DNA of 64,000 nucleotides from Methanoregula sp. UBA471. GTDB taxonomy: Archaea; Halobacteriota; Methanomicrobia; Methanomicrobiales; Methanospirillaceae. Shown here one piece after another: positions 46,342-54,584 of this stretch. Location of the stretch: NCBI GenBank assembly GCA_002495065.1, contig DADT01000063.1, forward strand, positions 216-64,215. The letters are read 5' to 3'. Position numbers and translations under genes: made by a program. Numbering within the stretch: position 1 is the first letter of the stretch; each line of letters begins with the position of its first letter. The notes beneath the pieces were generated by a model, which ran no database searches, had not been told where the DNA came from, and saw only the letters and a list, made by a program, of their open reading frames with translations.

Positions 46342-47343
46342 TCAGACCACCCCTATGAAATGATCAGCCATTACCAGCAGCAGGCCGGCAATACCGATAA
46401 GACTGAGATAAATCCAGTAAACAGAGACAACCTGGTTGATACGAAACCGGGCCATGGAAACCCTGATCAGGCTTACTGCTACAAAAGCTACCAGCACCAC
46501 CAGGATGAGGTAGAACAGCAGGTCAAGCACCGGTTGCAGAATGGCCGGTGCCGGGACTAATGCGGAGAGCCGGTAAGGGATAAACAGCGCCACCATAAGG
46601 GAGGCCATGACGACAGTCTTCACACCCTGCGTGAGCGTGAAGAGGGCAAGGTTCTTTCCTGAGTACTCCACCAGCACCCCGCCGGCAAGCTCCGTTTCGG
46701 CCTCCGGTGTATCAAAGGGGATGCGGGAGAGCTCTGCCGGGGTGACGATGAGCAGTACGAAGAACAGGATAAGGATTCCGATAATTCCCAGCGGACCAAC
46801 AAGCCCCCAGACAGGGTTTGCCTGGATGCTCATCAGCATGAATGGCAGCGGGACTCCTGAAACCGCAAGCTTCCATGCAATGGCGATTATCACCACAGCA
46901 AGCGGAAACTCGTAGGCGATCATGGTCACCATCTCTCTCTGTGCTCCCACAGTAGCATAGGGTGAGCCGGAAGAAAATCCACCGGCAACGAGGGCCAGGG
47001 CAGGGAGTGTCAGGAGGTACATGACCAGGATCAGATCTCCCCCGCCGGAAAGAACAGGAGGGAATCCCCCGATGGGGATATAGAGCAGGATTGTAATAGC
47101 TGATGCCAGTGCCACGACTGGTGCCAGATTGAAAAGCCAGGGTATGGCATTGGCGGGCACTACATTTTCCTTGGTGAAGAGCTTGCGCATGTCCGTAAAA
47201 GGCTGGGTGAGCGGGGGGCCGATGCGTGCCTGCATCCGTGCGGTCACAATCCTGTCAACACCCAGCAGGAAGAATGCGACGATAAGACTGAAAATCACTA
47301 CAAGAAAGGCTCCTGCAAGGGTCAGGATGATATCCGTCAGCAT
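46342..47343 (-). CDS. mbhM: Membrane-bound hydrogenase subunit MbhM (NuoH-like)
   Basis: A 333-residue membrane protein with about eight helices, homologous to complex I NuoH and EchB. The loop RMQARIGPPLTQPFTDMRKLFTKENVVP and the acidic segment IPFDTPEAETELAGGVLVEYSG are the hallmarks that connect the redox arm to the membrane arm. It overlaps mbhL by 7 nt. Confidence 0.93.
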   Translation of the reverse strand: MLTDIILTLAGAFLVVIFSLIVAFFLLGVDRIVTARMQARIGPPLTQPFTDMRKLFTKENVVPANAIPWLFNLAPVVALASAITILLYIPIGGFPPVLSGGGDLILVMYLLTLPALALVAGGFSSGSPYATVGAQREMVTMIAYEFPLAVVIIAIAWKLAVSGVPLPFMLMSIQANPVWGLVGPLGIIGILILFFVLLIVTPAELSRIPFDTPEAETELAGGVLVEYSGKNLALFTLTQGVKTVVMASLMVALFIPYRLSALVPAPAILQPVLDLLFYLILVVLVAFVAVSLIRVSMARFRINQVVSVYWIYLSLIGIAGLLLVMADHFIGVV

Positions 47344-48575
47344 TGTGAAAGCCTCCGGGTCTTGTCACGGGAAAGACGCGTCAGGTCTTCCTTGGTCAGG
47401 TCAGCTGCAGAGCCGTTCTGTATAACTGTTACCCGGTCGGTGCAGGACATGCAGGGATCGATGGATGCGACAATGATGGGGACATCTGCAAGTTGCTCGC
47501 CTTTGAGCATGGGGATCCAGGACATCAGGTTACTGTAGGAAGAGGCTTTCACCTTCCAGGTAGCAGGTGCATCATTTCCGTCCATGCGGACATAATGCAT
47601 GCATTCGCCTCTCGGGGCTTCCACCCTCCCAATTGCCTCACCGTGGGCTTTTTTCAGTACGGAAAGCAGCTTGGGTATCTTCTTCTCCCAGAGAATTTCA
47701 CCAGCAGGCATATTATCCAGGCATTGCTGGATAATATCGATAGACTGAGCGAGTTCAAGGAGTCTCACGATAATCCGATCATATACGTCCCCGTGAGGTC
47801 CGCCGAATTCCTGGGGGGGGATCACCGGGTGGACATTGAGATCCCCGTAAGCGCAGTAGGGATAGTCATGCCGGACATCCATGGCAACGCCTGATGCCCG
47901 GGCAGTCGGACCAATAGCACACAGGAGCTGGGCATCGCGGTAGCTCAGCAGACCGTGATCCCGGCACCGCATGCGTATGGTACTATCGTCTAAGAAGACC
48001 GTCTTCATCTGGTCCAGCAGCCCTCGGTAATAGGATAGCCCTTGTTCGATGATGGGGAGCTGCTCGTCACTGATATCCCTGCGGACGCCGCCGACCTGGA
48101 CAATCCCGTAGTTCACCCGGTTCCCGGTGAGGTTTTCGATAAGGTCCATTGATTGTTCCCTCACACGCCATGAAAGGTAGAGGAGCGAATCAAATCCAAG
48201 CTCATGAGCAGCCACACCAGCCCAAAGAATGTGCGACTGCATCCGCTCGAGTTCGTGCAGGATGGTCCTGATGTAGTCAGCCCTGGGGGGAACTTCAATT
48301 TCAGCAATCTGCTCTACAGCCCGTGCGAAGGAGAGTGAGTGCACAATCCCGCAGATGCCGCATATCCTGTCAGTGAGGTGGACGATCTGGACCGGGTTTC
48401 TCCTCATGCCCATCCATTCAATACCCCTGTGAGTATTTCCGGGTGCAAAGTCAACCGATTTGACAATTTCTCCTTCCATCTGAAAGGTAAACATAACCGG
48501 TTCTTTGAGAGCGGGATGTACCGGTCCTATTGGTACCGTGTAGGGAGTTGATTTTTTCGTTGTCTCGGTGTTCAT
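47337..48575 (-). CDS. mbhL: Membrane-bound [NiFe] hydrogenase large subunit MbhL
   Basis: A 412-residue NuoD-like catalytic subunit. Both nickel-binding pairs are present: RICGICGIVHS (Cys72, Cys75) and DPCMSC (Cys375, Cys378), so this is a real hydrogenase and not an Mbx/Mbs-type enzyme. After Cys378 a 34-residue tail (TDRVTV...RLSQC) remains, the expected target of a maturation protease. It overlaps mbhK by 4 nt and mbhM by 7 nt. Confidence 0.95.
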   Translation of the reverse strand: MNTETTKKSTPYTVPIGPVHPALKEPVMFTFQMEGEIVKSVDFAPGNTHRGIEWMGMRRNPVQIVHLTDRICGICGIVHSLSFARAVEQIAEIEVPPRADYIRTILHELERMQSHILWAGVAAHELGFDSLLYLSWRVREQSMDLIENLTGNRVNYGIVQVGGVRRDISDEQLPIIEQGLSYYRGLLDQMKTVFLDDSTIRMRCRDHGLLSYRDAQLLCAIGPTARASGVAMDVRHDYPYCAYGDLNVHPVIPPQEFGGPHGDVYDRIIVRLLELAQSIDIIQQCLDNMPAGEILWEKKIPKLLSVLKKAHGEAIGRVEAPRGECMHYVRMDGNDAPATWKVKASSYSNLMSWIPMLKGEQLADVPIIVASIDPCMSCTDRVTVIQNGSAADLTKEDLTRLSRDKTRRLSQC

Positions 48576-49210
48576 TCCGGTGCACCTCCCGTTTTTTCCT
48601 TCTTTCCTTCAGCTGCGGGTTCTTCCTGAACGGGTTTCTTTTCCGGAACCGGTGGAGCCGGGCGATCCTTGGGGCGACCGATCGCCCAGAGTTCCCTGAC
48701 CATCTCAGGTTTGATCCCGGTTTCGTCCTTTCTCCAGGGATATACTCCCTGCGGGAATTCATCGGGAAGGAAAATCCTCCGCCCGTCCGGAATATCTGTT
48801 ACCGTTATACCGAAAAACTCCTGTTTTTCACGTTCTGATACAAGGGCACCGGGAATCAGATCCGTGATCGTGGGCACGGTCAGATCTGTTTTTGGGAGAC
48901 GGATACCTATGGTTATCATATACTCCCCGAAATTCGTGCCATAAAAAACGGACAATATATAGAGGAGTTCGATCTCATCGCCAAGATCATTTCCGGCAAT
49001 TACCGCGAAGTGCGGGAACCTGATATCCATGAGTTTTTTGATCGCAGGCTTGAGGAGGTTCCGGTCGACACGGATCCAGATGTTATAACCCTTTGTCTTA
49101 CGTACACCCTCCCCGCGTTCGGAAATCCGGGCATCGTGGACACCTGCCCCGAATTCGGCTTTGTAGAGATCGATAATCTCCTGGGGGGAAAGATGCGGTG
49201 TTTCGGTCAT
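48572..49210 (-). CDS. mbhK: Membrane-bound hydrogenase subunit MbhK (NuoC-like)
   Basis: A 212-residue NuoC-like subunit. The core IRFPHFAVIAGNDLGDEIELLYILSVFYGTNFGEYMITIGIRLPKT and VSEREKQEFFGITVTDIPDGRRIFLPDEFPQGVYPWRKDE fits the family. A charged C-terminal tail of about 40 residues (PEKKPVQEEPAAEGKKEK) is predicted disordered. It overlaps both neighbours by 4 nt. Confidence 0.9.
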   Translation of the reverse strand: MTETPHLSPQEIIDLYKAEFGAGVHDARISERGEGVRKTKGYNIWIRVDRNLLKPAIKKLMDIRFPHFAVIAGNDLGDEIELLYILSVFYGTNFGEYMITIGIRLPKTDLTVPTITDLIPGALVSEREKQEFFGITVTDIPDGRRIFLPDEFPQGVYPWRKDETGIKPEMVRELWAIGRPKDRPAPPVPEKKPVQEEPAAEGKKEKTGGAPE

Positions 49211-49638
49211 TGGGCTGCCTCCAGGCGCTCCAGTTTCTCAAGCGCTTTAACTACTCCGTAGACGATTGCTTCCGGACGGGGGGGGCAACCCGGCACATAT
49301 ACGTCGACGGGAAGGACCTGATCAATCGGGCCGTCAAGATTATATGAATCGTAAAAGACACCACCGGACTGACCACACGTCCCGATGCACATGACCAGCT
49401 TGGGGTCAGGAACCTGTTCGTACACTCTCCGGACTTTTGCCGCCATTTTTTTCGTCACCGGCCCGGTCACCAGAAGGACATCAGCATGCTTTGGCGAGCC
49501 CACCAGCTTGATACCGAAGCGCTCGGGATCATAGCGCGGGCATATTGTCGCCACAATCTCGATCTCGCAGCCATTGCAGGAGCCGGTATTGAGGTGGAAC
49601 ACCCAGAGAGAACGGTTGAATGATTTTGTCAGTTTCAT
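49207..49638 (-). CDS. mbhJ: Membrane-bound hydrogenase small subunit MbhJ (NuoB-like)
   Basis: A 143-residue NuoB-like small subunit holding the [4Fe-4S] cluster nearest the NiFe site. Ligands are TGSCNGCEIE (Cys21, Cys24), CIGTCG (Cys84 or Cys88) and VPGCPPRPE (Cys118). It overlaps mbhI and mbhK by 4 nt each, implying coupled translation and 1:1 assembly. Confidence 0.94.
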   Translation of the reverse strand: MKLTKSFNRSLWVFHLNTGSCNGCEIEIVATICPRYDPERFGIKLVGSPKHADVLLVTGPVTKKMAAKVRRVYEQVPDPKLVMCIGTCGQSGGVFYDSYNLDGPIDQVLPVDVYVPGCPPRPEAIVYGVVKALEKLERLEAAQ

Positions 49639-49982
49639 GATAGCATCCCCACGATGACGAGAACCAGCGCGGTCACTGCAACAAACCAGATCATGTAATC
49701 GGTCAGAATACCTGTATGTACGGGCACCAGAACATCATAATAACCTTTCAGAGCCTGCAAAAATCCCCAGTACAGGTTGCTCGCCCTGATATGGACGGCT
49801 CCCTTCTCCGGTTCGACGTTACCCGAGAGGTAGGGGCGCTCCAGCTCTGTTCCTTTCTTATACGAAGATTCTCCCGTTTTCCAGAGCAGGTAAACGACGA
49901 TGACAGCTGCCACAAAAGCAACCAGCCAGGTAACAGGAGCCCATATGCCATATCCGGTCAGCAGCGGTGCAATCAGATCCAT
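49635..49982 (-). CDS. mbhI: Membrane-bound hydrogenase subunit MbhI
   Basis: A 115-residue protein with two helices (VTWLVAFVAAVIVVYLLW and WFVAVTALVLVIVGML) around a polar loop (YLSGNVEPEKGAVHIRASNLYWGF). By position it is MbhI, which links the antiporter module to the hydrogenase module. The frame opens 47 codons further upstream inside mbhH, but GGAGGTG lies about 7 nt before ATG 49982, fixing the start. Confidence 0.87.
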   Translation of the reverse strand: MDLIAPLLTGYGIWAPVTWLVAFVAAVIVVYLLWKTGESSYKKGTELERPYLSGNVEPEKGAVHIRASNLYWGFLQALKGYYDVLVPVHTGILTDYMIWFVAVTALVLVIVGMLS

Positions 49983-49983
49983 G

Positions 49984-51561
49984 TCATGCACCTCCAAGTA
50001 CTGATGCAATATAACCACCCTGGTCGGCAAGTGCATGAGCTGCCGGGGCAACAAGAATATCCACCACCGGTTGGGGGAACAGCCCGAAGAGGATAACAAT
50101 GGCAGCAAGAATACCCATGCCAATCAGCATCGGAAGCGGGGCCTCCTTCACATCTGCATATTCCGGGAGCTTCGGCCCCATGAATACGGAATGGAAGACC
50201 TTGACAAATGAGGCAAGGGTAAGAATGCTCACCACCATCGCAATGATCGCAAGGAGCGGGTTGAAGAGATACACAGACTCGTATATCATAAGTTTGGAGG
50301 CAAACCCGTTAAAAGGTGGGATCCCGGCAATTGCCAGTGCCCCGATTATGAAGAAGATCATCGTGTATTTCATGGTATGCCCCAGCCCGCCCATTCTGTT
50401 CAGGTCGCGGGTACCGATCCGGTAGAAAATCGCACCTGCAGTCAGGAAGAGGAGTCCCTTATACATCGCATGGTTGAAGATGTGGAAGATGCCTCCTTCC
50501 ATTGCCATAAATCCGAATGCGCTGGTGAGTGTGGTATTGCCGAGCACGGCAAGCCCGACCCCGACACCAAGAAGCATATAGCCGGTCTGGGAGACCGCAT
50601 GGTATGCCATCAGGCGCTTGATATCTTTCTGGGGAATTGCCATCGTGACACCGACCACCATGGAAAGCACGCCAAAAATGATGATGATCCAGCCGACGGT
50701 GACGCAGTTCATGGTGATGTTGTACATGGTAAATACCACCCGGAAGAGCCCGTACAGGCTTGCCTGACTTGCGACCACCAGAAATGCAGTCACCGAGGAT
50801 GGTGCCATGGAGTAAGCATCGGGTGTCCAGAAGTGCAGGGGCACGGCGCCGCACTTCATTGCAAGTGCAGCTACAAGGAGCACGAGTGCAATTTTATCGA
50901 GCATCGTGAACTGCATCCTCTGGGCGATCATCGCGATGTTCAGCGCATTGTACTGGCCGTAATAGACACCGATGGCAAACAGGACGAAAATCGCCCCGAG
51001 CGTGGAAAGGATGAAATATTTCAGTGCTGCCTCAACAGCAAGCCCACCGTCAATACGATATGCAATCATCCCGGCAGATGCAAGGGAGAGGATTTCCAGG
51101 AATACGAAGAAATTGAAGAGATCACCCGTGGAGACCATTCCGAATACACCGGCGATCATCAGGAAAAACAGCGTGTAATAACCCTCAAGACCACTGTTAC
51201 GGGACTCGGACGATAGTGAATACAACAGGACCGATACCCCGACAATCGCACAGATGATGTCCATGAATGCGCTCATGGCATCGACCGTGAAGATAATCCT
51301 TATCGGAATGCCCCCGGAATCCAGGGGAACCGCGAGATTCGCGGCAGCAGCACCGAATACATAAAGCACCGGTCCTGTTACGAACACGCGGAACGCAAGG
51401 ATGAATGCAACAGCCGCGGTGACCAGCATCATCCCCATTACCCAGAGGTTCCTGATCGTTGATGAGATCTTTCCAGCTACCGGGCAGATAAATGCTGCAA
51501 ACAGAGGGATTACTACCAGAAGCGCCGGTGCATTGGTGAAGAGAAAATCAGCGACAGTCAT
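49984..51561 (-). CDS. mbhH: Membrane-bound hydrogenase subunit MbhH (MrpD/NuoN-like)
   Basis: A 525-residue polytopic ion-channel subunit with about 14 helices, homologous to MrpD and complex I NuoN/L/M. Conserved segments include GDLFNFFVFLEILSLASAG (with the key Glu), KCGAVPLHFWTPDAYSMAPSSVTAFL (Lys and His) and IKRLMAYHAVSQTGYMLLG. It likely forms the proton path of the complex. It overlaps mbhG by 4 nt. Confidence 0.93.
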   Translation of the reverse strand: MTVADFLFTNAPALLVVIPLFAAFICPVAGKISSTIRNLWVMGMMLVTAAVAFILAFRVFVTGPVLYVFGAAAANLAVPLDSGGIPIRIIFTVDAMSAFMDIICAIVGVSVLLYSLSSESRNSGLEGYYTLFFLMIAGVFGMVSTGDLFNFFVFLEILSLASAGMIAYRIDGGLAVEAALKYFILSTLGAIFVLFAIGVYYGQYNALNIAMIAQRMQFTMLDKIALVLLVAALAMKCGAVPLHFWTPDAYSMAPSSVTAFLVVASQASLYGLFRVVFTMYNITMNCVTVGWIIIIFGVLSMVVGVTMAIPQKDIKRLMAYHAVSQTGYMLLGVGVGLAVLGNTTLTSAFGFMAMEGGIFHIFNHAMYKGLLFLTAGAIFYRIGTRDLNRMGGLGHTMKYTMIFFIIGALAIAGIPPFNGFASKLMIYESVYLFNPLLAIIAMVVSILTLASFVKVFHSVFMGPKLPEYADVKEAPLPMLIGMGILAAIVILFGLFPQPVVDILVAPAAHALADQGGYIASVLGGA

Positions 51562-51902
51562 CCGTGAAGCCTCCGTATCTTATCGATATCCACGGTACCA
51601 TATTTTTTCTGCAGCACTATGGCAAATGAGAGAACCAACGCACTTGTCGCTACACCTATTACGATCGAAGTCAGTACCAGTGCCTGTGGGGTGGGAAGTA
51701 CCATCAGCTCCGATGGCGCAAGCGTGAAGATGGGGGCAACTCCTCCCTCACGGTAGCCAAGGGTAATGAGAAAAAGGTTTGCCGCTGAGTTGAGGATATT
51801 GATACCCAGCAGGATCTTGATGATGTTCTTTTTCAAAAGAACCGTCACAAGGCCAATAAGGGTCAGGACAACCACGGTAATGAATGGCAGGTTCCAGAGC
51901 AT
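51558..51902 (-). CDS. mbhG: Membrane-bound hydrogenase subunit MbhG (MrpC/NuoK-like)
   Basis: A 114-residue three-helix NuoK/MrpC-like subunit. KKNIIKILLGINILNSAANLFLITLG carries the helix 2 residues of the family; PQALVLTSIVIGVATSALVLSFAI is helix 3. The start is adjacent to the mbhF stop (no gap). Confidence 0.9.
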   Translation of the reverse strand: MLWNLPFITVVVLTLIGLVTVLLKKNIIKILLGINILNSAANLFLITLGYREGGVAPIFTLAPSELMVLPTPQALVLTSIVIGVATSALVLSFAIVLQKKYGTVDIDKIRRLHG

Positions 51903-52370
51903 TCAGCACCCCTCCTTTTCCAGCCCGGAAAGCATGTAGAGGATCACAACCGTGAGCCCTCCCCATACTTCGATCCCGACTGCGAAGTTCATGAGCGGGA
52001 CTATCCCCGCTGTATTCAGTTCGCCGGGATTGATCCCGTACGGGACCGGCATCCCGAAAATCGAGCCACTGCCCACAAGATAATTGAAGAAGAACACCTG
52101 CCCGAATGCAAGTGCGAGGAGCCCTACACCGATAAATCCGACAAGTCCGCTGACTTCCTGTCCGGTCAGGACATTCTTTTTCAGCCACCCGGTGACTTCT
52201 TTGTAGTTATATGCAACAATCACGAGTGCTCCCCCGGTTGCAATCACTGCACCCCCCTGAAAGCCTCCGCCCGGGGTCAGGTGACCGTGCGCCACAATAT
52301 ACAAGCCGAAGATCAGGATCGCCGGATAGAGGATGTCTGCCGCGGTTCGCACAATCTTACTCATCCTCAT
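51903..52370 (-). CDS. mbhF: Membrane-bound hydrogenase subunit MbhF (MrpB-like)
   Basis: A 155-residue MrpB-like subunit with four helices. IVAHGHLTPGGGFQGGAVIATGG is the family hallmark. ATG 52370 is chosen because GGAGGT lies about 7 nt upstream, inside the end of mbhE, giving a 14-nt overlap; the frame can begin at a GTG at 52379 or ATG 52364. Confidence 0.9.
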   Translation of the reverse strand: MRMSKIVRTAADILYPAILIFGLYIVAHGHLTPGGGFQGGAVIATGGALVIVAYNYKEVTGWLKKNVLTGQEVSGLVGFIGVGLLALAFGQVFFFNYLVGSGSIFGMPVPYGINPGELNTAGIVPLMNFAVGIEVWGGLTVVILYMLSGLEKEGC

Positions 52371-52644
52371 ATTCCTCACCTCCCTGCATCTTCCGGAACA
52401 TCAGCCCCACACCAACAATAGCGCAGAACAACACCGTCGATTCCCCAAGAGTATCAAAACCCCTGAAATCGAAGACGACTGCCGTGCATTCGTTATTGCT
52501 GCCGGTCAGCTCCTGCCCATTCCTCAGGAAGTAGTCATCCATATCCGTCGTCTTCGGTGAGCCAAATGTCAGGTTCAATGCAATCATCCCGAAAAATGCG
52601 GCCATGATGAGGAGGGATGCGCCGACAACGAGCACCTTTTTCAT
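52357..52644 (-). CDS. mbhE: Membrane-bound hydrogenase subunit MbhE
   Basis: A 95-residue subunit with two helices (VLVVGASLLIMAAFFGMIAL and TVLFCAIVGVGLMF) around a polar loop that includes VVFDFRGFDTLGEST, a segment shared with the C-terminal part of MrpA. With MbhD it corresponds to the MrpA tail. Overlaps mbhD by 4 nt. Confidence 0.88.
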   Translation of the reverse strand: MKKVLVVGASLLIMAAFFGMIALNLTFGSPKTTDMDDYFLRNGQELTGSNNECTAVVFDFRGFDTLGESTVLFCAIVGVGLMFRKMQGGEEYEDE

Positions 52645-52895
52645 GAGCCTTCCCCCTCAAACCGCTTGGTCGCACGGATCGCGATGATAAATATCGCTGT
52701 CGTCAGTCCGGCGCCAATAGCTGCCTGTGATATTGCGACATCAGGGGCCTGGAGAATATAGAACTCAAGGGATATCAGGAAACTGAAGAGACCTGCTGCC
52801 AGGGTTGCGGCCAGAAGGTCTTTGAAATGGAAGGTAAGGACGGCCGAAACGATCAATCCGAGCAGTACAAGAATCTGGGGTATCTGTTCGATCAT
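52641..52895 (-). CDS. mbhD: Membrane-bound hydrogenase subunit MbhD
   Basis: An 84-residue, three-helix subunit. LLAATLAAGLFSFLISLEFYILQAPDVAISQAAIGAGLTTAIFI matches the MrpA C-terminal NuoJ-like region, including the APDVAISQAAIGAG motif. It overlaps mbhC and mbhE by 4 nt. Confidence 0.88.
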   Translation of the reverse strand: MIEQIPQILVLLGLIVSAVLTFHFKDLLAATLAAGLFSFLISLEFYILQAPDVAISQAAIGAGLTTAIFIIAIRATKRFEGEGS

Positions 52896-53251
52896 AGCTT
52901 TGCCTCCTCCAGCCGGTCGACAACCGCCAGCATGGGCTTAATTCCGCTCTTATGGGCCGCCCGGGCAATCGCGTGGGCACTGACTGCATTCGTGAATGCA
53001 AGAAACGCGGCTGCTAAAAATGCATGGATGGCAAGGTTAAGGTACTGGCTGGCATTCTGTGAAAAAAACATCGATAATCCGTACACTACCACAGCAAGCG
53101 ACGTGAAGATAGAGCCGAATGTTGTTGCCTTCGTTGTCGCATGCATACGCGTATATAAATCCGGGAACCGCAGGAGCCCCAGCACCCCAAGTGAGTTAAA
53201 GACTACACCTATGACAAGGCATGTGTAAATAAGTATTTCGACGACAGTCAT
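52892..53251 (-). CDS. mbhC: Membrane-bound hydrogenase subunit MbhC (MrpG-like)
   Basis: A 119-residue MrpG-like subunit with three helices; GVLGLLRFPDLYTRMHATTKATTFG is the family signature. ATG 53251 is preferred to the upstream frame start at 53281 because it directly follows the mbhB stop and a GGGGGAG ribosome site is inside the end of mbhB. Confidence 0.9.
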   Translation of the reverse strand: MTVVEILIYTCLVIGVVFNSLGVLGLLRFPDLYTRMHATTKATTFGSIFTSLAVVVYGLSMFFSQNASQYLNLAIHAFLAAAFLAFTNAVSAHAIARAAHKSGIKPMLAVVDRLEEAKL

Positions 53252-53252
53252 G

Positions 53253-53510
53253 TCAAAGCTCCCCCCCGATATACTTGGCAATGTACAACGTACTTACGAA
53301 TGAGAGCAACCCGTATACGATCGCAACGTCTACGATAATAATCTCCTGAAAAACAACCCCCAGGAGAATCATTGAAGCAATGACAAGGGTGTTCACGGTA
53401 TCGAGAGCGATTACCCGGTCAGGGGCTGTCGGACCAAGTACCAGCCGGACAACAGCAAATGCCATAAGAACGGTCAGGCAGAACACTGCAAGGATCCAGA
53501 CATCGATCAT
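53253..53510 (-). CDS. mbhB: Membrane-bound hydrogenase subunit MbhB (MrpF-like)
   Basis: An 85-residue three-helix MrpF-like subunit with VVRLVLGPTAPDRVIALDTVNTL, the family signature, and VDVAIVYGLLSFVSTLYIAKY. ATG 53510 overlaps the mbhA stop (ATGA); the frame upstream of it lies inside mbhA. Confidence 0.9.
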   Translation of the reverse strand: MIDVWILAVFCLTVLMAFAVVRLVLGPTAPDRVIALDTVNTLVIASMILLGVVFQEIIIVDVAIVYGLLSFVSTLYIAKYIGGEL

Positions 53511-54034
53511 TCGGCAATCCTCCGTATCCATGCAGGGAGGTTCACAAGCCTGAAGAGCTCAGTACTTTCAATGATCTCCTTCTTCTCGTCACCCTCAGCA
53601 ATATTGATAGTATGGATGAAGAGATCGTTTGTCTCTTCATCAATTCCAACGGAGAGTGTGCCCGGGGTCAGGGTGATAGAGTTAGCAAGCATGAAGATGC
53701 CCAGATCGGTCTTGAGCCCGGAGTGAACCCTGATAATTCCCGGCCTGATATTCAGGGTAATCACCCGGTATGCAACATCGAGGTTGGCTTTCATCAACTC
53801 AATGAAGAACGGGACTGGCACGTAGACCAGCAGAAGCAGTAACCGGATCGGAGAAAGGAGCCGGTAACTCTCTGACCGGCAGAGGAATTTGCGAGTTACC
53901 AGGCCGGTTATCATGGCGAGGACGGCGCCCATGGCAAGTTCAGACAATGACCAAAATCCGATACTGCCTGAGCCGGCAGTCAATATCAGGTACAGAAGAA
54001 ATGCCATACCCGTAGTTACAAGAAATGGGATCAC
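53507..54034 (-). CDS. mbhA: Membrane-bound hydrogenase subunit MbhA (MrpE-like)
   Basis: A 175-residue MrpE-like subunit. Two or three N-terminal helices precede a soluble domain with LNIRPGIIRVHSGLKTDLGIFMLANSITLTPGTLSVGID, the family core. The start is GTG at 54034 with TAGGAGTG about 9 nt upstream. First gene of a 14-gene operon ordered A to N exactly as in Pyrococcus Mbh. Confidence 0.88.
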   Translation of the reverse strand: MIPFLVTTGMAFLLYLILTAGSGSIGFWSLSELAMGAVLAMITGLVTRKFLCRSESYRLLSPIRLLLLLVYVPVPFFIELMKANLDVAYRVITLNIRPGIIRVHSGLKTDLGIFMLANSITLTPGTLSVGIDEETNDLFIHTINIAEGDEKKEIIESTELFRLVNLPAWIRRIAE

Positions 54035-54063
54035 AGATCCACACTCCTACCGCTTTCCAGAAA

Positions 54064-54073
54064 CTATATATTC
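54064..54073 (-). promoter_or_regulatory. Possible TATA box of the mbh operon
   Basis: On the reverse strand GAATATATAG lies about 30-39 nt upstream of the mbhA GTG. A start site 26 nt from its centre would leave only a few bases of leader, cutting into the ribosome site, so the assignment is tentative. Confidence 0.35.
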
Positions 54074-54245
54074 AGTTTTACCGGGCCAAAACCATTCGCC
54101 TGAGTACAGGGTAATTTCTCCGTCAGAACTGGTGAGGAACACTATAACGCCACCATAATTGTTAATGATTTATTATGTTCAATCTAAAAAAACGTGTTTA
54201 TTTTGACCAAATTCTTTTAATGAAAAGAAACGGAGAATTCCTGAG

Positions 54246-54380
54246 TTATTTCTTATCGGGAAAATGATATCCGCAGCAGAAAACCTGCGCTATTCCTGCT
54301 CTGAGCATTGTCAGGTCCAATCCTGAACGTTCTTTCTGAACAGAATCAAGGAAACTTTTATCGTAGTCTTTGGGGGACAT
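54246..54380 (-). CDS. Possible 44-residue small protein
   Basis: An ATG frame of 44 codons with a balanced composition: MSPKDYDKSFLDSVQKERSG at the start and GIAQVFCCGYHFPDKK at the end, including adjacent cysteines. It is the only sensible frame in the 550-bp gap between the mbh operon and the pyrophosphatase. No family recognised; ribosome site weak (GAAGA). Could be chance. Confidence 0.35.
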   Translation of the reverse strand: MSPKDYDKSFLDSVQKERSGLDLTMLRAGIAQVFCCGYHFPDKK

Positions 54381-54584
54381 TTCAAATCTTCATCGTACTC
54401 GTGGGTTATCCCATTTGTAAATGAACTTGGATATTCCCGATTACTTTTTTGTTACAGCCCCCTCTGCGTATATTATCGAATATGTCCAGCAAATTGCGAC
54501 TGATTTTTAAGGCATGATGTTAAAATATTGATGTTAAAATTTTTGAGCATTATTTGGGAATCTATCTGGAGGGTCTGAGAAAAC

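Noticed and set aside
47337..48575. Assignment of the large subunit as a non-hydrogenase Mbx/Mbs protein
   Set aside because: Both NiFe CxxC pairs and a cleavable tail are present, with a maturation protease nearby.
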